A stretch of 64,000 nt of DNA from CAZKWG01 sp964615375 (GTDB lineage: Bacteria; Myxococcota_A; UBA796; CAZKWG01): contig CAZTOW010000014.1 of assembly GCA_964615375.1 (NCBI GenBank), positions 62,001 to 126,000 on the forward strand. Reading direction: 5' to 3'. The position numbers and the translations under genes were made by a program. The notes below the pieces were generated by a model. That model ran no database searches. It had not been told where the DNA came from and was given only the letters and a program-made list of their open reading frames with translations. Positions 14,759 to 22,253 of the stretch are shown piece after piece. Position 1 is the stretch's first letter; the number at the start of each line of letters is the position of its first letter.

Positions 14759-16413
14759 GGCGACGGGACCCCCAGGGCGCGGAGGATGGCGGGCGGCGAT
14801 GCGGGCAGCGGCAGCGCGCCCACCCGGGCGAAGGCGTAGAGCAGAAGACCCACGGGCTGGGCCTGATCGGCGTGCGCCGCCGTCGCGGCGTAGTGAAGCA
14901 GATAACGCCCCGGCGGGACCTCGGGTGCAGGCACGCCGAAGTCCAGCTCCGACCAGCTCTCCCGCGCCTGCGCGATGAGGAGCGCCCTCATCTGCTCCGC
15001 CCCCTCGCCCCCCAGGCGGGCCACGGCGGCGAGCCCCAGCGTCGCCTCCAGCAGGCGCGCGGGCGCGCTCCCTCCGCCCGCCCGAGGGAGCCAGCCCAGG
15101 CGCGCGACGGCGGCGTCGAGGCCCTCCGGCGCCTGGCCCCCGGCGGCCTCCCGCAGCTCCGCGGCCAGCCAGCGGAGGATCCAGGCGCGCGGGCTCTCGA
15201 GGTTCAGGGCGTGCTCCGGGCCGGTCGGCGCCGCCCCCAGCCCTGGCTCCAGCAGCGCGGAGCTCTCCTTCGCGACCTCCCGCCAGCCAGCCAGCGCGGG
15301 CTCGCCCCCCACCCGGTGAGCCAGCAGCGCCGCCCCCGCCACCGCCATCCAGGGCTCCGGGTCCGTGAGTCCGGGCTCGCGCGCCATCCGGTCCAGGGCC
15401 GCCAGCACAGAAGCGCGCTCCACCCCACGCGGCGCGGCGTGCTCCCGCCCCTCGTCCGCCGCCGCCAGCCGCTCGGCGAGGCTGGGGAGCGCCTCCCAGG
15501 CCAGGAGCGCGCGCTGCAAGGCGTGGACGCGCTCCAAGGGCCCGGGCGCGGCGGCGGCCTCGGCCAGCATGAGGAGGACGTGCCCGGCGGCGTAGATCTG
15601 GAGCCGGGCTCGCTGGGGAGAGAGGGCGGGCGGATGGACGAAGGCCCCGCGCAGGGTGGCGAGGGCTCCCGCGCTGAGGTGCAGCACCGGCGCCCAGGCC
15701 GACCAGGGATCTCCCGACCAGGCCGGCATCCAGCCGTCCACCGCCGTGAGCGCGCCCCGATCGTCCATCCAGAGCGCGCCCGGCGCGAGCCCGCCCGGCA
15801 CCAGGACGGCGGGCCCCTCCAGCGTCAACGCGGCAGGGTCGATCATCGCCAGCAGGAAGGAGCCCATGGGCTGAAGCAAGGTCCCGCCCCGCGAGGCCAG
15901 CGCCGCCCAGCGCGCGCACAGCGCCGCATACTCCGCCCCCCAGCTCCCGGCCGTGGGCACGAAGCGCCAGGGGGTCGCGCCCACGCCACGCCAGGGCTGG
16001 GGGCGTCGCCCGAGCGCGTCGATCACCCGCCCCAGGGCGCGCAGGGCGAGCTCGGGCTCGTTCCGGGCGTCCGCCGGGCGACCTCTGGGCATCCCGTGGA
16101 CCAGGGCAGGGCAGCCCAGCGCGGAGAGGGGGAGCGCGATGACGGGCTCAGGGACGGGGAGCTCCAGGTCGCCCTCCAAGGCGCGCGCGGCGACCAGAGG
16201 GCCAAAGACGCCGCTCCCCACCTGATCCTGGAGCGCCACGGTCAGCCGCCACGGCGAGCCCTGATCGTCAGTGAACGCATAGCAGCCGAGCGCGCCCGGA
16301 CGCCGCAAGGCCAGGATCTCCCTCGGGGCCGGGCGACCCAGCCGCGCGAGGGCCTCGGTCAGCGGGCCGAGCAGGGTAGCGGGGACGGTGGGCAGGAAGC
16401 GGAGGCTGGACAT
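14755..16413 (-). CDS. APH-like pseudokinase domain protein
   Basis: A 552-residue cytoplasmic protein. Residues about 195 to 235 read like the catalytic core of an aminoglycoside-phosphotransferase-type kinase (usual pattern H-G-D-x-H-P-G-N ... I-D-W). Here it is VPGGLAPGALWMDDRGALTA followed by VDGW: His becomes Pro206, the catalytic Asp becomes Gly208 and the Asn becomes Ala213, while the metal Asp226 is kept. It would therefore be catalytically dead. The rest (about 240-552) is Ala/Leu-rich and probably helical. It overlaps the downstream lipoprotein gene by ATGA. The kinase-fold call comes from one motif region only and could be wrong. Confidence 0.55.
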   Translation of the reverse strand: MSSLRFLPTVPATLLGPLTEALARLGRPAPREILALRRPGALGCYAFTDDQGSPWRLTVALQDQVGSGVFGPLVAARALEGDLELPVPEPVIALPLSALGCPALVHGMPRGRPADARNEPELALRALGRVIDALGRRPQPWRGVGATPWRFVPTAGSWGAEYAALCARWAALASRGGTLLQPMGSFLLAMIDPAALTLEGPAVLVPGGLAPGALWMDDRGALTAVDGWMPAWSGDPWSAWAPVLHLSAGALATLRGAFVHPPALSPQRARLQIYAAGHVLLMLAEAAAAPGPLERVHALQRALLAWEALPSLAERLAAADEGREHAAPRGVERASVLAALDRMAREPGLTDPEPWMAVAGAALLAHRVGGEPALAGWREVAKESSALLEPGLGAAPTGPEHALNLESPRAWILRWLAAELREAAGGQAPEGLDAAVARLGWLPRAGGGSAPARLLEATLGLAAVARLGGEGAEQMRALLIAQARESWSELDFGVPAPEVPPGRYLLHYAATAAHADQAQPVGLLLYAFARVGALPLPASPPAILRALGVPSP

Positions 16414-16478
16414 GGGGTTCGCTCACTGTGGGCGACAGGGGGACGATACACCGATGGGGGGCGCGGTCGGGCCGCGCC

Positions 16479-17792
16479 TCAACGCTCCGTCGATCCCTCC
16501 GCCTCGTCGGCGCTCTGCGCCGCCCCCGGGCTGGGCGCGGGCGGGAGGAGGGCGCGGCCGAGCGCGAGGCCCAGGACCCCGGCGAGCGCGCTGGCGCCCA
16601 GCACGCCGAGCTTGGCGGCGTCCAGCAGGGCAGGATCGGGGAAGGCCAGGCCAGCGATGAACAGCGCCATGGTGAAGCCGATGCCCGCGACCACGCCCAG
16701 CACCAGGAGCTCCCGCAGGCCGATGCCCTCGGGCAGGCGGGCGAGGCCCAGGCGCAGCGCGAGCCCGCTGATCACCAGCACGCCGAGCGGCTTGCCCACC
16801 AGCAGCCCGAGCCCGATGGCCGCCGCGAGCCCCAGCGTCGGCCCATCCAGCGCGATCCCTTGCAGCGAGACGCCGGCGTTGGCCAGGGCGAAGAGGGGCA
16901 TGATCCCGAAGGCCACCCAGGGGTGCAGGCGCTCGATGAGGTGCTCCGCGGGGGAGATCGCCCCGTGCGCGCCAGGCTCCGCCCCCAGGCCGGCGCGCAC
17001 CGGGGTCATGAGCCCGATGATCACCCCGGCGATGGTAGGGTGGACGCCCGCGGCGTATACGCCCGCCCAGGCCAGCAGCGCAGGCGGCAGGTAGCTCCAC
17101 GGTGAGCGCGCCCCGAAGCCCTGGAGCGCCAGGATCGCGCCCAGCCCCAGCGCCGCCACCCCGAGCCCGGCCCAGGAGAGGCCGGACGAGTAGAACAGCG
17201 CGATGACCAGGATCGCGCCCAGATCGTCGATCACGGCCAGGGCCAGCAGGAGCACGCGCAGCGCCGCCGGCACCCGCCTCCCCAGCAGGGCCAGCACGCC
17301 CACGGCGAAGGCGATGTCCGTGGCCATCGGCACGCCCCAGCCCGCCCGCGCCGCCGGGTCCGACCCCACCAGCGCGAGGAAGATCAGGGCCGGAGCCAGC
17401 ATCCCGCCCAGGGCCGCCGCGAGCGGCAGGGCCGCGCGCCTCGGCTCGGAGAGCTCGCCGTGGTGGATCTCGCGGCGGATCTCCATCCCGACCACGAAGA
17501 AGAAGATCGCCATCAGTCCGTCGTTGACCCACCAGCCGAGCGAGCGCTGGAAGTCCCAGGGCCCTAGCTGTAGCCCGAGCGGCGTCTCCCAGAGCGCGGT
17601 GTAGCTCTGCGCCCAGGGCGAATTCGCCCAGATCATCGCCAGCGCGGCGCTGAGCAGCAGGACCACGCCGCTGGAGGCCTCGACGTGCAGGAAGCGTTCC
17701 AGCGGCCGGCTCGCCAGGCGCGCCAGCTTGAGCAGGGGCTCCCAGGCCTCGGGGGGGGCCGAGGGCAGAGGTGGCGTGCGCTCGTCTCTCAT
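16479..17792 (-). CDS. nhaA: Na+/H+ antiporter NhaA
   Basis: A 437-residue inner-membrane antiporter that expels Na+ in exchange for H+. The conserved Asp pair VIDDLGAILVIALFYSS (Asp189/Asp190, matching Asp163/164 of the E. coli enzyme), FFFVVGMEIRREI, MATDIAFAVGVLALLG and GIGFTMALFIAGLAF are all present. I place the start at ATG 17792 (GGAGG 13 bases upstream); the frame is open further up but without coding character. A sigma-54 promoter lies about 150 bases upstream at 17940-17954, next to a divergent histidine kinase/NtrC pair that probably controls it. Confidence 0.93.
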   Translation of the reverse strand: MRDERTPPLPSAPPEAWEPLLKLARLASRPLERFLHVEASSGVVLLLSAALAMIWANSPWAQSYTALWETPLGLQLGPWDFQRSLGWWVNDGLMAIFFFVVGMEIRREIHHGELSEPRRAALPLAAALGGMLAPALIFLALVGSDPAARAGWGVPMATDIAFAVGVLALLGRRVPAALRVLLLALAVIDDLGAILVIALFYSSGLSWAGLGVAALGLGAILALQGFGARSPWSYLPPALLAWAGVYAAGVHPTIAGVIIGLMTPVRAGLGAEPGAHGAISPAEHLIERLHPWVAFGIMPLFALANAGVSLQGIALDGPTLGLAAAIGLGLLVGKPLGVLVISGLALRLGLARLPEGIGLRELLVLGVVAGIGFTMALFIAGLAFPDPALLDAAKLGVLGASALAGVLGLALGRALLPPAPSPGAAQSADEAEGSTER

Positions 17793-17939
17793 GAGTTCAG
17801 AATCCCTCCAGATCCGGGCACGGCTTCGACCGAGGGACGGGGCCATGGGACGGGAGACCCCGAGCGACGCGCAGGAGACGCTCGCGCAACGATTTCCACA
17901 CCGCGACGTGCTCGGGGGCTCTCCATGACAGGCAGGCAA

Positions 17940-17954
17940 GCAAGGTCCGTGCCA
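17940..17954 (-). promoter_or_regulatory. Sigma-54 promoter of nhaA
   Basis: On the minus strand the sequence is TGGCAC-GGACC-TTGC followed by T, an exact match to the -24/-12 consensus TGGCAC-N5-TTGC. Transcription would start near 17928, leaving a 5-prime leader of about 136 bases before the nhaA ATG. Confidence 0.8.
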
Positions 17955-18003
17955 GCGGAGGGTACCGGCCAAGGCCAGGATGGCGGTGGCGGTGAGGCGT
18001 TCT

Positions 18004-18032
18004 GCCCCACCTGTGGCGAAACGCCACGGGGC
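18004..18032. promoter_or_regulatory. Palindrome, candidate enhancer site for an NtrC-type activator
   Basis: A perfect inverted repeat GTGGCG-AAA-CGCCAC (18013-18027) is flanked by GCCCC (18004-18008) and GGGGC (18028-18032). Its centre lies 66 bp upstream of the nhaA -24 element, the normal position for an upstream activator site. It could instead be an RNA hairpin. Confidence 0.55.
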
Positions 18033-18183
18033 ATGAACGGACAAAGCGGCCACGCCCGCGCCTCGATCCGGGTTGATGGAGGAGGCAAGACCTCGGCGCG
18101 GGCGCGACCTCGGGAGGAGACGTTGCAAGGAACGGACCAGGCATGAGTTATGCACGTCGCCCCGCGAGGCCCCCAGGACCCCC

Positions 18184-19641
18184 ATGAGATTCGCCACCAA
18201 GCTCATCGCCGCCCTGTGGTCCGGGATGTGCCTGATCTACGCCGCCAACGCCTGGGATCGTTTTCGGCGCGAGGCCTCGGCCTTCGAGACCGACATGATG
18301 CGCGACCACGAGGTCATGGGCCGCGGGCTGGGCGCGGCGGTGGCTGAGGTCTGGGAGCGGGAGGGCTCCGAGCGCGCCCTGGAGCTGGTCGAGCGCGCCA
18401 ACCAGCGCGAGAGCCAGATCCTCATCCGCTGGGTGGATCCGAGCTCCAGCGATCCCGCGACCCCGCGCCCCACCGCCCCCGCCGTCAGCCTCGCCGGCCT
18501 GGGGGAGGGCGCCTTCGCCGGCTGGGTGGATCGGGAGGGAGAAGGCCGCCTCTACACCTATGTCCCCCTCCGCGGCGAGGGGCGCTGGCTCGGCGCCATC
18601 GAGCTCTCCGAGTCCCTGGCCGCCGAGCGCGCCTACCTGCGCGGCAGCGCCACCCGGATGCTGCTCACGTTCACGCTGCTCACGCTGACCTCGGGCGGGG
18701 TGGTGCTGGTGGTGGGGATCTACTTCGTCGCGCGCCCGATCCGCGCCCTGGTGGACAAGGCGCGCCGGGTGGGGGCCGGCGACTTCGAGGGCCCGCTGAT
18801 CCTGCGCCAGCGGGACGAGCTGGGGCAGCTGGCCGACGAGATGAACGCGATGAGCGCGCGGCTGGCGGAGGCCCGGCGCGCGGTGGACTCGGAGATGGCC
18901 GCCCGTCTGGAGGCCATCGAGCAGCTCCGGCACGGCGAGCGCCTGATGACCGTGGGCAAGCTGGCCAGCGGCATCGCCCACGAGCTGGGCACGCCCCTCA
19001 ACGTCATCCACCAGCGCGCGAGCATGATCGCCAGCGGCGAGGTCCAGGGCGCCGAGGCCCGCGAGTCGGCCGCCAACGTGGCCGAGTACGCCCAGCGCAT
19101 CACGCGGATCATCCGGCAGCTCCTGGAGTTCGCCCGCCTGCGCGCGCCGGAGATCTGCCCCCAGGACATGCGCTGGCTGGCCGAGAACACGCTCAACATG
19201 ATGGCGCCCCTGGCCCGCCGGCAGCGGGTGAGCTTCCTCGTGGAGGGCGAGCCCGGCCCGATCCACGCCCTGGTGGACATGGTGCAGCTCCAGCAGGTGC
19301 TCACCAACCTGGCCCTCAACGGGATCCAGGCGATGGAGGCCGGCGGACGGCTCACCGTGAGCGTCACGCGCGCGACCCGCGAGCCCCCCGCGGACGTGGG
19401 CGGCGGCGGGCGGCGCTGGGTGCGCATCGACGTGCGCGACGAGGGGCCCGGCATCGCGCCCGAGCACCTGGACCGGGTATTCGATCCCTTCTTCACCACC
19501 AAGCCCGTGGGCGAGGGCACCGGCCTCGGCCTCAGCGTCGCCTGGGGCATCGTGCGCGAGCACCACGGCTGGATCGCCGTCGAGAGCCAGCCCGGCGCGG
19601 GCGCCACCTTCAGCGTCTACCTCCCCGAGGCCACCCCATGA
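18184..19641 (+). CDS. Membrane sensor histidine kinase (NtrB/AtoS-like)
   Basis: A 485-residue sensor kinase. I chose ATG 18184 because it puts a membrane helix at residues 5-22. A periplasmic domain of about 130 residues follows, then a second helix at about 159-183, a HAMP linker (PIRALVDKARRVGAGDFEG), a coiled linker and the HisKA motif LASGIAHELGTPLNVI with phospho-acceptor His266. The ATPase domain shows the N box (NLALNGIQAMEAGG), DEGPGIAPEHLDRVFDPFFT and GEGTGLGLSV. It phosphorylates the sigma-54 regulator encoded next, which overlaps it by ATGA. Sigma-54 promoters on both sides (nhaA and pal) suggest an ion- or envelope-stress signal. Confidence 0.9.
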   Translation: MRFATKLIAALWSGMCLIYAANAWDRFRREASAFETDMMRDHEVMGRGLGAAVAEVWEREGSERALELVERANQRESQILIRWVDPSSSDPATPRPTAPAVSLAGLGEGAFAGWVDREGEGRLYTYVPLRGEGRWLGAIELSESLAAERAYLRGSATRMLLTFTLLTLTSGGVVLVVGIYFVARPIRALVDKARRVGAGDFEGPLILRQRDELGQLADEMNAMSARLAEARRAVDSEMAARLEAIEQLRHGERLMTVGKLASGIAHELGTPLNVIHQRASMIASGEVQGAEARESAANVAEYAQRITRIIRQLLEFARLRAPEICPQDMRWLAENTLNMMAPLARRQRVSFLVEGEPGPIHALVDMVQLQQVLTNLALNGIQAMEAGGRLTVSVTRATREPPADVGGGGRRWVRIDVRDEGPGIAPEHLDRVFDPFFTTKPVGEGTGLGLSVAWGIVREHHGWIAVESQPGAGATFSVYLPEATP

Positions 19642-21014
19642 GCCGCGGACACATCCTCCTCATCGACGACGATCGGGGCATGGTCCGCATGCTCTCGGAG
19701 GCGCTCACCCGGCGGGGCTTCCGCGTAACCGGCGCCCACGGGGCCGCGGAGGCGCTCGACGCCCTGGAGACCGCGAACCCCGAGGTGGTGGTCACGGACC
19801 TGGAGATGCCCGAGGTCCACGGCCTCGATCTCTGCCGGGAGATCGTCGCCCGGCGCCCGGACGTGCCCGTGATCCTGATCACGGCCTTCGGCAGCATGGA
19901 GACCGCCATCGGCGGGATCCGCGCGGGCGCCTGGGACTTCCTCCCCAAGCCCTTCGAGATGGAGGCCCTGGCCGTCGCGCTGGACCGGGCCACCCAGATG
20001 CGGGCCTTGCGCGCCGAGGTCCGTCAGCTCCGCGCCGCCGTGGCCGCCGGCCGCGCCCACCCCGACATGCTGGGCGAGAGCCGGCCGATGGTGCGCCTCT
20101 TCGAGCAGCTCGACCGCGTCGCCGACCTGGACGTGAGCGTGCTGGTGACCGGCGAGAGCGGCACGGGCAAAGAGCTGATCGCGCGCTCGCTCCACCAGCG
20201 CGGCGCCCGCGCGAAGGGGCCCTTCGTCGCCGTGAACTGCGCCGCCATGCCCGCCCCGCTCCTGGAGAGCGAGCTCTTCGGGCACACGCGCGGCGCGTTC
20301 ACCGACGCCCGCGGCGCGCGCGCGGGCCTCTTCCTCCAGGCCCACGGGGGGACCCTCTTCCTCGACGAGGTGGGCGAGCTGCCCCTCGAGCTCCAGCCCA
20401 AGCTGCTGCGCGCCCTCCAGGAGCGGCGGGTGCGCCCGGTGGGCCGCGACCAGGAGGTCGCCTTCGACGCCCGTCTCATCTGCGCCACCAACCGCGACCT
20501 GGAGGGCGAGGTCGAGGCCGGGCGCTTCCGCGAGGACCTTTACTACCGGATCCATGTCGTCCACCTGGAGGCCCCGCCCCTGCGGGCGCGCGGAAACGAC
20601 GTGCTCCTGCTGGCGCAGCGCGCCCTCGAGACCAGCGCGGCGCGCATGGGCAAGCGCGTCCTGGGCGTGACCCCGGCCGCGGCGGAGCGCCTGCTGGCCT
20701 ATGACTGGCCCGGCAACGTCCGCGAGCTGCAGAACTGCATGGAGCGCGCCGTGGCGCTCACCCGCTACGAGCAGGTCACGCCCGAGGATCTCCCCGCGAA
20801 GATCCAGGCCTGGCGCCCCGGGGCCAGCCCGCTCGCGCTGGACACCCCTGACGAGCTCATCACGCTGGACGCCCTGGAGGCGCGCTACATCCGACACGTC
20901 CTCGCCGCCACCGGCGGCAACAAGTCCCAGGCCGCGCGCGTGCTGGGCCTGGACCGCAAGACCCTCTACCGCAAGCTGGAGCAGATGGGGCTGGAGCGCG
21001 AGGAGGGCAGCTGA
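19638..21014 (+). CDS. NtrC-family sigma-54-dependent response regulator
   Basis: A 458-residue regulator. The receiver domain holds IDDD and the phosphorylation site Asp54 (VTDLEMPEVHG). The AAA+ domain follows with Walker A GESGTGKE, the sigma-54 contact loop written GAFTDA rather than the usual GAFTGA, and Walker B LFLDEVGEL. A Fis-type HTH (SQAARVLGLDRKTLYRKLEQM) ends the protein. It should activate sigma-54 promoters; the two nearest are 7 bases downstream of its stop (pal-like gene) and upstream of nhaA. Co-transcribed with its kinase (ATGA overlap). The G-to-D change in the contact loop occurs in some active members, so activity is still likely. Confidence 0.92.
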   Translation: MSRGHILLIDDDRGMVRMLSEALTRRGFRVTGAHGAAEALDALETANPEVVVTDLEMPEVHGLDLCREIVARRPDVPVILITAFGSMETAIGGIRAGAWDFLPKPFEMEALAVALDRATQMRALRAEVRQLRAAVAAGRAHPDMLGESRPMVRLFEQLDRVADLDVSVLVTGESGTGKELIARSLHQRGARAKGPFVAVNCAAMPAPLLESELFGHTRGAFTDARGARAGLFLQAHGGTLFLDEVGELPLELQPKLLRALQERRVRPVGRDQEVAFDARLICATNRDLEGEVEAGRFREDLYYRIHVVHLEAPPLRARGNDVLLLAQRALETSAARMGKRVLGVTPAAAERLLAYDWPGNVRELQNCMERAVALTRYEQVTPEDLPAKIQAWRPGASPLALDTPDELITLDALEARYIRHVLAATGGNKSQAARVLGLDRKTLYRKLEQMGLEREEGS

Positions 21015-21020
21015 CCCACT

Positions 21021-21035
21021 GGCACGATTCTTGCA
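21021..21035 (+). promoter_or_regulatory. Sigma-54 promoter of the Pal-like lipoprotein gene
   Basis: TGGCAC-GATTC-TTGC followed by A exactly matches the -24/-12 consensus. It begins 7 bases after the NtrC-type regulator gene stops. The start point would be near 21047, about 89 bases before the lipoprotein ATG. No clear activator palindrome was found nearby. Confidence 0.82.
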
Positions 21036-21135
21036 ATGTCTCCCTATGGGGCGAGCTCCGTTGAGCTCGACGGCCGCGCCTCGGGGGGAGGAGGGTCCTC
21101 CCGGCGTGGCGTCCTCGCGCCCCAAGGAGCGCTCC

Positions 21136-21648
21136 ATGCCGCGTCTCTCCCTGGTCCTCGCGCTGGTCCTCTTCGCCTTCGGCTGCAAGAAGCGCGTCCC
21201 CGAGGCCGTCCCGCAGGTCGAGCTCCCCCCGGCCGCGCCCGCGACCCGTCCTCCCGTCGTCGAGGAGGCTCCCCCCGCGCCCGTCACCGCGCTCGCCCGC
21301 CCCTATTTCGCCTTCGACTCCGCGGCCCTGAGCCCCGACGCGAAGCAGGCGCTCAGCGAGAGCGCGCGCCTCCTGGCGTCGCGGCCCGAGGTCCGGGTCG
21401 AGCTTCAGGGGCACTGCGACGAGCGCGGCAGCACCGAGTACAACCTGGCGCTCGGCCAGCGTCGCGCCCAGGCCGCGCGCAGCTATCTCGTCGCGCAGGG
21501 CGTCAGCGCCAACCGCCTCACCACCGTCTCCTACGGCGAGGAGCGCCCCGCCCGCCCCGGCAGCGACGAATCCGCCTGGTCCCAGAACCGCCGCGTCGAG
21601 CTGCGACTCCTGAGCGAGACCAGCGGCCTCGAGGGCACCACACGCTGA
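21136..21648 (+). CDS. Pal-like peptidoglycan-associated lipoprotein
   Basis: A 170-residue outer-membrane lipoprotein. MPRLSLVLALVLFAFGC is the signal with lipobox AFGC (Cys17), followed by a Pro/Ala-rich linker to about residue 55. The OmpA/Pal domain has YFAFDSAALSPDAK, LQGHCDERGSTEYNLALGQRRA and NRRVEL, the CDERGT-type motif being typical of Pal rather than OmpA. It binds peptidoglycan and stabilises the envelope. AAGGAG lies six bases before the ATG. No tolB is adjacent; instead it has its own sigma-54 promoter, suggesting an inducible paralogue rather than the housekeeping Tol-Pal component. Confidence 0.9.
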   Translation: MPRLSLVLALVLFAFGCKKRVPEAVPQVELPPAAPATRPPVVEEAPPAPVTALARPYFAFDSAALSPDAKQALSESARLLASRPEVRVELQGHCDERGSTEYNLALGQRRAQAARSYLVAQGVSANRLTTVSYGEERPARPGSDESAWSQNRRVELRLLSETSGLEGTTR

Positions 21649-21674
21649 CCACGGAGGAGGGCGAAGAGGACGGG

Positions 21675-21728
21675 CGATGCCGATGCCGATGCCCATGCCG
21701 ATGCCGATACCGATACCGATGCCGCCGC
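21675..21728. repeat. Imperfect hexanucleotide tandem repeat (CCGATG-type)
   Basis: About nine imperfect copies of a six-base unit (CGATGC, with CGATAC and CCATGC variants) between the Pal-like and SRPBCC genes. It lies outside any supported gene and upstream of the SRPBCC start at 21756, which has no good ribosome site. Confidence 0.75.
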
Positions 21729-21755
21729 CCCCCTCCCCAGGTTAAGCCTCCCCCC

Positions 21756-22253
21756 ATGCCCCTCCTCCCCGCCCTCTTCCTCTCCACCGCCCTCGCCGCC
21801 GACCCGACCTTGGAGAACGCCAACGCCGACGTCGAGGCTCTCAAGATCGTCTCGTTGCCCGCCGAGAAGATCTACGAGCGCCTGCTGGACCTCCACAACC
21901 TGGAGGCGGCGCTGGACTGCACGCGCAAGTGGGAGTACGGCAGCAAGACCCGCGGGGTCGGGGCGAGCGCGAGCCTGGTCTACAAGGTGGGTCCCTTCCG
22001 CCGGAAGCTGACCATGACGCTGTCCAAGGTGGACGAGAACCGCCGGGTCACCTTCGATCACGCCGGCAACAAGGGCTTCGTGACCACCTGGACCCTCAAG
22101 GAGACCGAGCAGGGGACGGAGGTGGACATGCACACCTACCTGAACATGCCTCCGTGGCCGGCGCGCAAGCTGTACCTGCGCCAGATCCAGCCGGAGTGGG
22201 CGGCCTGCCAGGAGCGGGCCATCGAGCGGATCTCCAAGGAGATCGGCGGGTGA
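21756..22253 (+). CDS. Exported SRPBCC/START-like domain protein
   Basis: A 165-residue protein with a probable Sec signal (MPLLPALFLSTALAAD). The mature part follows the SRPBCC (polyketide cyclase/START) pattern: an N-terminal helix-strand (IVSLPAEKIYERLLDLHN), central antiparallel strands (KVGPFRRKLTMTLSKVDENRRVTFDH, GFVTTWTLKETEQGTEVDMHTYLN) and a long C-terminal helix (YLRQIQPEWAACQERAIERISKEI). Such domains bind hydrophobic ligands. The next gene overlaps by GTGA, suggesting a joint role with the inactive hydrolase-like protein. A hexanucleotide repeat lies just upstream. Confidence 0.72.
   Translation: MPLLPALFLSTALAADPTLENANADVEALKIVSLPAEKIYERLLDLHNLEAALDCTRKWEYGSKTRGVGASASLVYKVGPFRRKLTMTLSKVDENRRVTFDHAGNKGFVTTWTLKETEQGTEVDMHTYLNMPPWPARKLYLRQIQPEWAACQERAIERISKEIGG

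Larger units (their letters stand above)
17793..18183. other. 391-bp divergent intergenic region between nhaA and the histidine kinase
   Basis: No gene seen. It holds a sigma-54 promoter pointing at nhaA (17940-17954), a strong palindrome/hairpin (18004-18032) placed where an NtrC-type activator would bind, and a leader of about 136 bases in front of nhaA. No sigma-54 or clear sigma-70 promoter was found pointing at the kinase gene. Confidence 0.7.
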
